Made by a program: the position numbers and the translations under genes. The notes beneath the pieces were generated by a model that saw only the letters and a program-made list of their open reading frames with translations, was not told where the DNA came from and made no database searches. Source: an uncultured Phycisphaerales bacterium (GTDB lineage Bacteria; Planctomycetota; Phycisphaerae; Phycisphaerales; SM1A02). From it: a stretch of 7,206 nt of DNA. Location of the stretch: positions 1-7,206 of the forward strand of contig CAMPIL010000183.1 of the NCBI GenBank assembly GCA_946886375.1, given 5' to 3'. Shown here one piece after another: positions 1 through 5,706 of the stretch; the stretch's first letter is position 1; each line of letters starts with the position of its first letter.

Positions 1-185
1 AGGTTCCAGGCGACATCACCAATGATGGCCAGGTGAACGTGAATGATCTTCTGGCGGTGATCAACCAATGGGGACCCTGTCCTGCTCCTCCGCAAGCCTG
101 CACTGGAGATATCGCCCCAGCCCCAACAGGCAACGGCATCGTGAACGTGAATGATCTTCTGATGGTGATCAACAACTGGGGGTGA
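1..185 (+). CDS. 3' end of a secreted protein with dockerin-like tail (partial)
   Basis: Only the last 60 codons are inside the window; the frame begins at base 3 and stops with TGA at 183-185. Everything visible is a C-terminal dockerin-like pair. Unit 1 (9-74) reads GDITNDGQVNVNDLL then AVINQWG, and unit 2 (105-182) reads GDIAPAPTGNGIVNVNDLL then MVINNWG. They are joined by a Pro/Cys linker (GPCPAPPQACT). Each unit resembles a type I dockerin EF-hand-like calcium loop (D at 1, D/N at 5, N at 9, D at 12) followed by a short helix ending in W-G. Unit 2 has extra residues between the first Asp and the Gly-Asn turn. In other bacteria dockerins bind cohesins; in planctomycetes the partner is generally unknown. 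The catalytic or structural part lies upstream, so the function of the whole protein cannot be named. The same tail ends the next three genes. Confidence 0.85.
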   Translation, partial: VPGDITNDGQVNVNDLLAVINQWGPCPAPPQACTGDIAPAPTGNGIVNVNDLLMVINNWG

Positions 186-266
186 GTGGATTTCGGACTT
201 CAGACCTTGAGGCTCGAGGCTCGAGGATCTGCGAATTGGGCGAACTGAGGGAATTGGGCGAGTTGA
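186..266. repeat. Degenerate GATTTGAGATTT-type intergenic repeat, copy A
   Basis: Immediately after the stop codon at 185 the sequence becomes a run of loosely repeated words: GGATTTCGGACTTCAGACC, GAGGCTC twice in tandem, and GCGAATTGGG / GGGAATTGGGCGAG. Read on the minus strand it gives low-complexity Asn/Ser/Pro/Leu text (LNSPNSLSSPNSQ), comparable with the NLKSQISNL text from the copy at 4336-4374. It is a more GC-rich, more diverged relative of copies B and C. The relationship is judged by eye and is weaker for this copy than for the other two. Confidence 0.45.
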
Positions 267-282
267 GTTGTCGCGCGGCACA

Positions 283-336
283 CAGCGTAGCCGGGTCGCT
301 ACTGCGACCGCAGGCCGGTGCGCTGCGGGTGCGCGC
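283..336. repeat. GC-rich intergenic repeat (TAGCCGGGTCGCT family), copy 1
   Basis: TAGCCGGGTCGCT at 288-300 is identical to 5831-5843. It is followed at 313-327 by GGCCGGTGCGCTGCG, related to GGCCGGCACGACGCG at 5854-5868 and GGCCGGCACGCCGCG at 4474-4488, and then by TGCGC in all three places. The shared order of words in three intergenic regions argues for one dispersed element and not chance. It lies outside all genes. Confidence 0.55.
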
Positions 337-628
337 ATGCTCAAGGCGACAAGCCGTGAGCGCGCTCGACCACCCGGTTTGCAATCTGATCGGGAATCCA
401 CGGTGCCCACCCCGCAACCGTGCCAACCCCCGCGGCGCGTTGAAAACCAAGATGGCGGCCCTGGCACGCCTTGGGTGTCCTCAAATTCATCAATCATTCT
501 CCAAATTCCATTTGTATCCCTACGGGAATTGCGGTTATCTTGATGATTGATCGGTGTAAGCCCGTGCGTGACAGCGCGTTCCGGACTAGTTCCAGTGCGC
601 CAGGATCGCTGCACGCAGTTCTTCTAAC

Positions 629-633
629 AGGGG
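629..633 (+). promoter_or_regulatory. Shine-Dalgarno AGGGG favouring a GTG start at 639
   Basis: AGGGG ends 5 bases before GTG at 639, a normal spacing. It is 14 bases from the alternative ATG at 648. It is the only Shine-Dalgarno-like sequence near the signal-peptide coding region, and it decides the start chosen for the propeller gene. Confidence 0.45.
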
Positions 634-638
634 TGAAA

Positions 639-2621
639 GTGACAAAGATGACTCGCAATTATTCTGCGCTCTGTTCGATCGTGGCCTGTGGAGCCGTGTC
701 TGCCCTGTTTGCGCCGCTTGCGATGGCCCAGCAGTTCCAGGACCAGACCGCAGCCCGGTATCCGGTCCACCCGGCCGAGTACACCAATCAGATCACGGTG
801 GGCGACATCGATGGCGACACCGATCTGGATCTCATCTTCGCCAACGGTCAAGGCTACATGGCCGCGGGCGCGCCGCTCCAGTTGCGCGTCTTCATCAACA
901 ACGGCTCGGGCACGTTCACCGATGAATCGGCGCTGCGCGCGGCCGGTCAGTTGTTCATCGCACGAGGAGCCGAACTGGGCGACGTGGAAGGCGACGGCGA
1001 CCTGGATATTGTCATCGCCCAGGACTTCTCGCGCCAGCCGCAACTGCTGATCAACAACGGCCTGGGATTCTTCACCAATGAAACCCTCACGCGCATGCCT
1101 GTGATGCTGCTGGGCAGTGCACGGGCGCAGTTCGCTGACGTGGACAACGACGGCGACCTGGATATTTACCTGATCAGCGGCGGGGCCAGCCGGTGGGGCA
1201 CAGGCGCGGGCGTGATGCTGATCAACAACGGCTCGGGCGTGTTCGCCGATGAAACCGTCGCGCGCATGCCTGTGCCGCAGAACACTGTCTCCGAACCGAT
1301 GGACTGCATCTTCGGCGACATCGATGGCGATTTCGATCTGGACCTGCGGATCGGTTCCACCGGGTCAAACCAGGGCCGCATCTTCAAGAACAACGGCTCG
1401 GGCGTGTTCACGAACTCGACCTCGCCCTCCGATGCCAACTGCTATTCATACGATTTCGGCGACATTGACGCCGACGGCGACCTGGACATGCTTGGCGCCA
1501 ACGCCAGCGCGGCCAATCCCAACTCGGAACTGCTGCTGCGGAACAACGGCTCCGGGGCGTTTGCCTCTGCGACCTTCCCAATCAGTTCCATCGACGACAA
1601 TGACAGCAAGTTCATTGATTACGACAACGATGGCGACTTGGACCTCGTTGTCGCATCGCTGGGCTCGACCGAGCGGTTCTACACCAACAACGGCGCGGGC
1701 ACGTTCGTGCTGCAAGCGGGTGTGATTACCGCCGTCAGCGACGCCAGCCTTGACGTGAAGGTGGCCGACCTCACCGGCGACGGCCGGCTTGATGTGGTGA
1801 CCGCGCAGGGCGAAAGCGGAAGTTTCGCCAACCGCATCTACGTCAACGTCACCGGCCCCGCGGACACGCAATTGCCCAAGATCGTGAAGACCGAGCAGGT
1901 CGCCAGCACGCAAAATACCGCCGGTCCTTATCACGTTCGCACGATCGTGTACGACAGCATGAGTTCCGACCGCGGTTTCCACGCCAAGGGCATCTTCCTG
2001 AATTACTCGGTGAACGGCGGCGGCACGCAGCAGGTCCCGATGAAATGGGTGGGCAATTCCGAATGGCGCGGCGGCATTCCCGGACAGGCCGCCGGCAGCA
2101 CCGTGAATTACTACGTCACGGCAATCGACTTCAACAACAACCTGGGCACCGGACCCACCTTGAGCGTGACCATCCTGTTCCCGCCATGTCCGTCTGACAT
2201 CACCGGCGATCACACCACCAACGTGAACGATCTGCTGGCGGTGATCAACGCTTGGGGTCAATCGGCGGCGGTTCACAACGTGTCGGTCCACGATCAGACG
2301 TTCGATCCGCCGGTGGTCAACGCCAAGGCGGGCGACACGGTGAAGTGGACATGGGTAAACGGAGTTCACACCATCACCAGCGGATCGACATGCAGCGGCG
2401 ACGGCCGGTTCAATCAGCCGTTGTCTTCTGGATCGTGGCAGTACGTTATTCCGCATGATTTTGTCGGATCGATTCCCTACTTCTGCACGCCGCACTGCGG
2501 CTCGGGAATGACCGGGACACTGAATGCCACCGCGTTTGCCGCCGACGTCAACGGCGACGGCACGGTGAACGTGAACGATCTGCTTGCGGTCATCAACGGC
2601 TGGGGCGCGTGTCCGCAGTAA
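639..2621 (+). CDS. Secreted FG-GAP/VCBS beta-propeller protein with Ig-like, cupredoxin and split dockerin domains
   Basis: A predicted exported protein of 660 residues, numbered from GTG 639; ATG 648 is the alternative start. The open frame extends back to 471, but that extension has no signal sequence. A signal peptide covers residues 1 to about 31, with cleavage likely after AMA before QQFQD. Seven VCBS/FG-GAP calcium loops (GDIDGDTDLDL-like) occur near residues 55, 114, 166, 225, 273, 325 and 375, spaced 48-59 residues, which is what a seven-bladed propeller would show. NNGSGxF motifs lie between most of them. An Ig/FN3-like domain follows at about 409-512 (GPYHVRTIVYD, YSVNGGG, VNYYVTAID). 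Dockerin unit 1 (SDITGDHTTNVNDLL) is at 519-540 and unit 2 (ADVNGDGTVNVNDLL) at 635-656. Between them, at about 545-632, is a plastocyanin-like domain with candidate copper ligands His577, Cys616, His619 and Met624 (YFCTPHCGSGM). FG-GAP propellers usually bind ligands or proteins; the substrate here is unknown. The copper domain suggests an electron-transfer or copper-binding role, which is inference. A strong terminator follows at 2649. Confidence 0.9.
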   Translation: MTKMTRNYSALCSIVACGAVSALFAPLAMAQQFQDQTAARYPVHPAEYTNQITVGDIDGDTDLDLIFANGQGYMAAGAPLQLRVFINNGSGTFTDESALRAAGQLFIARGAELGDVEGDGDLDIVIAQDFSRQPQLLINNGLGFFTNETLTRMPVMLLGSARAQFADVDNDGDLDIYLISGGASRWGTGAGVMLINNGSGVFADETVARMPVPQNTVSEPMDCIFGDIDGDFDLDLRIGSTGSNQGRIFKNNGSGVFTNSTSPSDANCYSYDFGDIDADGDLDMLGANASAANPNSELLLRNNGSGAFASATFPISSIDDNDSKFIDYDNDGDLDLVVASLGSTERFYTNNGAGTFVLQAGVITAVSDASLDVKVADLTGDGRLDVVTAQGESGSFANRIYVNVTGPADTQLPKIVKTEQVASTQNTAGPYHVRTIVYDSMSSDRGFHAKGIFLNYSVNGGGTQQVPMKWVGNSEWRGGIPGQAAGSTVNYYVTAIDFNNNLGTGPTLSVTILFPPCPSDITGDHTTNVNDLLAVINAWGQSAAVHNVSVHDQTFDPPVVNAKAGDTVKWTWVNGVHTITSGSTCSGDGRFNQPLSSGSWQYVIPHDFVGSIPYFCTPHCGSGMTGTLNATAFAADVNGDGTVNVNDLLAVINGWGACPQ

Positions 2622-2648
2622 TCGCGGCGATGAAATCCACAGGATTCC

Positions 2649-2675
2649 AAACCCTCGAGCGATCGAGGGTTTTTT
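2649..2675 (+). terminator. Rho-independent terminator of the propeller gene
   Basis: The stem AAACCCTCGA (2649-2658) pairs with TCGAGGGTTT (2663-2672) around the loop GCGA, a GNRA-type tetraloop. The T-run extends from 2670 to 2675. It begins 28 bases after the TAA at 2619-2621. The pairing is perfect over 10 bp, and the orientation fits termination of the upstream gene. Confidence 0.9.
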
Positions 2676-2698
2676 CATTCCCGCCGCGCCAGCGTTGT

Positions 2699-2748
2699 GC
2701 CTTCGGACTATTTCAAAATTTGTACAAATTTTGGAATAGGCCGAAGGC
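2699..2748. repeat. 50-bp nearly perfect palindrome with AT-rich core
   Basis: The two 25-base halves are reverse complements except at two positions (A2707 against G2740, and T2713 against G2734; the second would be a G-U wobble in RNA). The centre is TTTGTACAAA at 2719-2728, flanked by AAAA/TTTT and then GC-rich ends GCCTTCGG / CCGAAGGC. TTGT at 2695-2698 and ACAA at 2751-2754 extend the pairing past a 2-base bulge. It has no loop to speak of and no T-run after it, so it is not a standard terminator. It could be a protein-binding operator, a back-up hairpin terminator, or a copy of a dispersed palindromic element. Confidence 0.8.
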
Positions 2749-2887
2749 CGACAAACCAAACGCCATCGCTGCAGTCTTGCGCGGATCGGAACCCTGACTG
2801 ATGGCCCGGGTCGAGTTCGCCTGAATGATTATCGCCTGCACGTTTCATTCCCTTCTCGCCGCCGGGGCGATCCACCGGTGGCTGCAC

Positions 2888-2893
2888 AAGGAG
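2888..2893 (+). promoter_or_regulatory. Shine-Dalgarno AAGGAG that fixes the ATG at 2901
   Basis: AAGGAG is separated by 7 bases from ATG 2901, ideal spacing. It overlaps or lies too close to the in-frame TTG at 2895, so 2901 is the better start. Confidence 0.8.
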
Positions 2894-2900
2894 ATTGCGC

Positions 2901-4277
2901 ATGCGAGTTTCGCGACCTGCACTGGCCGGGGCTGTCTGCACCCTGGGTTCACTGGCGCTGTGGCAGATCAGTTACGGATTCCTCATCGGCGCCAACGTCC
3001 ACATCGGCGAGTTGAACGAGTTGAAGCAGTTCGGCCGCGTCGGCGACACCGTCGGCCTGCTCGGCGATGCGCCCATCTGCAACGACGGAACTTCGGAACT
3101 CGACTGGCTCACCGGCATCGGCGAGCGGCATCCGTTCCTCAACTACAACCTCTATCGCCTGAAGAACGGGCGGCTGGAGCAGATCGGCCAGTCGTGGACC
3201 AAGCACGCCCAGGGCGCGGCGCAGGAAGACGCCTGCGGGCTGGGGTGCAATCCCCATCCCACCGCCGACCGCCTGGGTGTGGGATGTTCCGACACCTATT
3301 CCGCGGCGTTCAGCAACAACACGCTTTCATTTTTCGGCCCGCGCTCGGAGATCAATCCCTGGACCGGATCGTTCTCCTATCCCGGATCGCACATTTCGCA
3401 GGGGCCGCACAGTCACGGGGCCATCGACCACAAAATGCACGTGCGCGATGCGGACCTCGATCCGTCGCAGAATTCCGGCGCGACCTATTTCTACGAGTGC
3501 TACGTGCTGGCGTGGGATGATGCAGATCACATGGACAGCATCGCGCGCGAGCCAGTCACCGTCAGCGGCGCGCCCGGCGGAACGTGGACGTTCAACCTCG
3601 GCGGCAACAACACGATGATCGGACCGGCGATTCAATCCTGGCCCGGCGCAACAGTCATTTCCGTTCCCGCCAACCCGACCAACGACGGCCGAGTGTTTTT
3701 GGGCACGAAAATCACCACCAATCCCAACGGCTCCACGCACTACGAGTACGCCATCTACAACCACGACATGGACCGCGCGATTCGCTCGTTCGCAGTGCCC
3801 TTCGCCAGCGGGTCGACGGTGGCGAACATCGGCTTCCACGCGGTGGCCTCGCATGAGGAATCGTACTCCAATGCCGCGTGGGCCACGTCCACTGCGTTGA
3901 ACATCCTGGCGTGGGCGACACAGACGCATGCCACCAATCCCCTGGCGAATTCGATTCGCTACGGCACGATGTACAACTTCTGGTTCGATTGCAATGCGGC
4001 GCCGGCCGCTGCCAACGCGACACTGGGTGTCTTCAAGCCCGGCACGCCCACGCAATTCACCGCCGCCACACAAGGGCCCGCCGTCGTGCCCCATCCCGGC
4101 GACATCACCGGCGATTCGCACGTGAACGTGAACGACCTGCTCGCGGTGATCAACACATGGGGTCCGTGTCCGCCGCCGGCGCCGGGAAACTGTCTGTCGG
4201 ACATTTCCCCCGCGCCAGCAGGCGACGGCGTCATCAACGTGAACGACCTGCTCGCGGTGATCAACGCGTGGGGATGA
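2901..4277 (+). CDS. Secreted protein of a conserved planctomycete family, dockerin-tailed, function unknown
   Basis: A 458-residue protein. The start is set by AAGGAG at 2888-2893. An N-terminal export signal is likely (MRVSRPALAG followed by a hydrophobic stretch to about residue 30), though the cleavage site is not clear. The body, about 45-395, carries motifs I recognise from uncharacterised planctomycete secreted proteins: LYRLKNGRLEQIGQSWTKHA (85-103 region), a Cys-containing stretch CGLGCNPHP to LGVGCSDTYSAAF (112-137), FGPRSEINPWTG (145-156), a His-rich SHISQGPHSHGAIDHKMH (163-180), DADLDPSQNSGATYFYE (183-199), YEYAIYNHDMDRAIRSF (281-297) and RYGTMYNFWFDCNAAP (353-368). No catalytic signature is evident. 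The clustered His and Cys could bind metal or form disulfides, but this is a guess. The tail holds two dockerin-like units, 400-421 (GDITGDSHVNVNDLL) and 433-458 (SDISPAPAGDGVINVNDLL). The second has an expanded calcium loop. The gene is separated from its upstream neighbour by a terminator, so it is probably transcribed alone. Confidence 0.9.
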   Translation: MRVSRPALAGAVCTLGSLALWQISYGFLIGANVHIGELNELKQFGRVGDTVGLLGDAPICNDGTSELDWLTGIGERHPFLNYNLYRLKNGRLEQIGQSWTKHAQGAAQEDACGLGCNPHPTADRLGVGCSDTYSAAFSNNTLSFFGPRSEINPWTGSFSYPGSHISQGPHSHGAIDHKMHVRDADLDPSQNSGATYFYECYVLAWDDADHMDSIAREPVTVSGAPGGTWTFNLGGNNTMIGPAIQSWPGATVISVPANPTNDGRVFLGTKITTNPNGSTHYEYAIYNHDMDRAIRSFAVPFASGSTVANIGFHAVASHEESYSNAAWATSTALNILAWATQTHATNPLANSIRYGTMYNFWFDCNAAPAAANATLGVFKPGTPTQFTAATQGPAVVPHPGDITGDSHVNVNDLLAVINTWGPCPPPAPGNCLSDISPAPAGDGVINVNDLLAVINAWG

Positions 4278-4335
4278 GCGGGAATCATCTTCTGATATAC
4301 GACTTGGCATCGGGAATGGCGAGCCGCACCTGGGT

Positions 4336-4374
4336 GAAGATTTGAAATCTGAGACTTGAGATTCCAAACCTGAA
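4336..4374. repeat. Degenerate GATTTGAGATTT-type intergenic repeat, copy B
   Basis: The stretch reads TGAAGATTTGAAATCTGAGA, then CTTGAGATTCCAAACCTGAA, a string of imperfect GATTT/GAGATT/GAAATC units. On the minus strand it encodes the low-complexity text NLKSQISNL. It lies about 60 bases after the stop of the preceding gene. The opening TGAAGATTT is shared with copy C, which begins at the stop codon of the hydrolase gene. Confidence 0.6.
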
Positions 4375-4460
4375 TTACCCGGCCGGCTGCGCCTCCTACG
4401 CCTCCCCAAAGAACTTCTCGCGCCTCAAGGGATGCCTCACGTGGCCATCCCCTATAACTC

Positions 4461-4496
4461 CACAGCGAGACCTGGCCGGCACGCCGCGGCTGCGCG
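4461..4496. repeat. GC-rich intergenic repeat, copy 2 (shortened)
   Basis: It has CACAGCGAG followed by GGCCGGCACGCCGCG (4474-4488) and TGCGC. The 15-base core differs at one position from 5854-5868. The leading TAGCCGGGTCGCT arm found in the other two copies is missing or unrecognisable, so this looks like a truncated copy. Confidence 0.45.
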
Positions 4497-4524
4497 CTCT
4501 GCCTGCTGAAAGTGGAGTTCACCC

Positions 4525-5706
4525 ATGCAACGTTCTCATCGACTGGTTTTCATCGGCATCGGCTTGCTCGCACTGGCTGCGGGCGCGGTGAGTTGGGCCG
4601 CCAACTGCAACGTCACCACTGTGAACAAGACGCCAATCAATGATCTGGGCGGGAACCTCTATCTCAATCAGTTCCAGGGTGGGCTGTATCCCAACGGGTC
4701 CAATGCGATGCCCGCGCCTCATGCAACCGTGGGTGTGCAGCGGTCCGCCGATGTTGTGCCGCTGAACACCGCCGGCCAGCCCAATGCCGCCAACGGCAAG
4801 TACGTGCTGTTGTCCATCGGCATGTCGAACACGACGCAGGAATTCAGTCGCTTCATGCAGATCGCCTCGACCAATGCACAGGTCAATCATTCCAAGCTGG
4901 TGATCGTGGACGGCGCTGCGGGCGGGCAAACCGCATCGATGTGGGATGAACCGACGGATTCCAACTACGATCGCGTGCGGGATCAGAAACTCGCGCCGTG
5001 GGGATTGAGCGAACAACAAGTTCGCGCAGCATGGGTGAAGATGGCGAACGCTTCACCGAGCGTCGCCCTGCCCAACGCCAATGCCGAGGCGTACACGCTT
5101 CTGTCGCAGATGGGCGACATCGCGCGCACGCTCAAGGCGCGTTATCCCAATATCAAGGTTGTGTTTTTCTCCAGCCGCATTTATGCGGGCTATGCGTCCA
5201 CGGGGTTGAATCCCGAGCCATACGCGTATGAATCGGGGTTTGCGGTGAAGTGGCTGATCGAAGCGCAGATCAATCAGATGAATGGCGGCGGGGCGAATCC
5301 GATCACCGGCGACTTGAACTACAACACGGTTTCGCCTTGGATCGCGTGGGGGCCGTACCTGTGGGCTGACGGCTTGACGCCGCGCAGCGACGGATTGATC
5401 TGGGAGTGCTCGAACTTGAGCACCGACGGCACGCATCCATCGGAAACCGGGCGAGAGAAAGTCGCGGGACAACTGTTGTCGTTCATGCTCAACTCGCCGC
5501 AGGCCTCGCCTTGGTTCCGCGGGCGCGTGGGCGACGCCACGGGCGATGGCACGGTGAACGCGCAGGACCTGCTGGAGGTGATCAATCACTGGGGCCCGTG
5601 TCCGCAACCATGTCCGGCCCGCTGCGCATCGGATGTGTCGCCGATCGCAGGCGACTGCCAGGTGAATGTGAACGATTTGCTTGCGGTGATCAATTTCTGG
5701 GGATGA
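4525..5706 (+). CDS. Secreted SGNH/GDSL-like hydrolase with dockerin-like tail
   Basis: A 393-residue protein. TGGAG at 4513-4517 lies 7 bases before the ATG. A signal peptide covers residues 1 to about 26 (basic RSHR, hydrophobic core, cleavage near SWAA before NCN). The body, about 88-322, has the layout of an SGNH hydrolase. Block I is LLSIGMSNTTQEF with Ser101 as candidate nucleophile. A Gly-rich block follows at VDGAAGGQTASMW (128-140), then a strand VVFFSSRIYAGY (212-223), and finally STDGTHPSETGREKVA (299-314), where Asp301 and His304 would complete the triad. Family members are mostly esterases and acetyl- or glycan-deacylating enzymes; the substrate cannot be read from the sequence. 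The usual GDS is replaced by GMS, and no clear Asn block is visible, so it is an atypical member. Dockerin units are at 336-357 (GDATGDGTVNAQDLL) and 369-393 (SDVSPIAGDCQVNVNDLL). Residue numbering starts at ATG 4525. Export and the tail suggest action outside the cytoplasm together with the neighbouring tailed proteins. Confidence 0.88.
   Translation: MQRSHRLVFIGIGLLALAAGAVSWAANCNVTTVNKTPINDLGGNLYLNQFQGGLYPNGSNAMPAPHATVGVQRSADVVPLNTAGQPNAANGKYVLLSIGMSNTTQEFSRFMQIASTNAQVNHSKLVIVDGAAGGQTASMWDEPTDSNYDRVRDQKLAPWGLSEQQVRAAWVKMANASPSVALPNANAEAYTLLSQMGDIARTLKARYPNIKVVFFSSRIYAGYASTGLNPEPYAYESGFAVKWLIEAQINQMNGGGANPITGDLNYNTVSPWIAWGPYLWADGLTPRSDGLIWECSNLSTDGTHPSETGREKVAGQLLSFMLNSPQASPWFRGRVGDATGDGTVNAQDLLEVINHWGPCPQPCPARCASDVSPIAGDCQVNVNDLLAVINFWG

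Larger units (their letters stand above)
186..638. other. 453-bp intergenic region without a credible gene
   Basis: No convincing gene is seen on either strand. Open frames across it are low-complexity and read through repeats. Its left part (186-266) is a degenerate Gly/Leu/Ser-coding-looking repeat, and its middle (283-336) is a GC-rich repeat related to copies near 4461 and 5825; both are listed separately. The right part (about 480-560) is clearly AT-richer than its surroundings. It contains the direct repeat CAAATTC at 482-488 and 502-508, and an inverted repeat ATCAATCAT (489-497) / ATGATTGAT (543-551). The promoter of the propeller gene should lie here, but I cannot point to a good -35/-10 pair. 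No intrinsic terminator is visible after the upstream gene. Confidence 0.6.
2622..2900. other. Intergenic region with terminator, large palindrome and leader of the next gene
   Basis: The 279 bases between the propeller gene and the next gene contain the intrinsic terminator (2649-2675) and a 50-bp palindrome (2699-2748), both listed separately. From 2749 to 2887 I see no other structure and no obvious sigma-70-like promoter. Reading frames crossing it have no recognisable protein content. Confidence 0.55.
4278..4524. other. Intergenic region with repeat copies and a short hairpin
   Basis: The 247 bases hold copy B of the GATTT-type repeat (4336-4374), copy 2 of the GC-rich repeat (4461-4496), and an imperfect hairpin at 4427-4454 (AGGGATG-CC / GG-C-CATCCC). 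TATAAC at 4453-4458 could be a -10 element for the hydrolase gene, but I see no matching -35. No gene is supported. Confidence 0.5.

Noticed and set aside
182..550. Small + strand frame in the first intergenic region
   Set aside because: It reads through two repeat families and has no ribosome binding site or recognisable domain.
471..638. Extension of the propeller gene upstream to 471
   Set aside because: The extra 56 residues have no signal sequence, buries the clear signal peptide inside the protein and spans AT-rich non-coding DNA; the Shine-Dalgarno at 629-633 fits a start at 639.
2699..2748. Second intrinsic terminator
   Set aside because: The palindrome has no loop of typical size and no T-run after either arm, so it is recorded as a palindrome of unknown role.
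1446..2759. Long minus-strand frame opposite the propeller gene
   Set aside because: It is a high-GC shadow of the + strand gene, Arg/Val/His-rich without recognisable domains, and crosses the terminator and palindrome.
2825..3520. 231-residue + strand frame overlapping the gene at 2901
   Set aside because: Arg-rich out-of-frame translation; the overlapping frame has an ideal Shine-Dalgarno, family motifs and a dockerin tail.
1..5706. A cellulosome gene cluster
   Set aside because: Dockerin-like tails alone are not enough; no cohesin, scaffoldin or cellulose-binding domain is visible and the bodies are not glycoside hydrolases.
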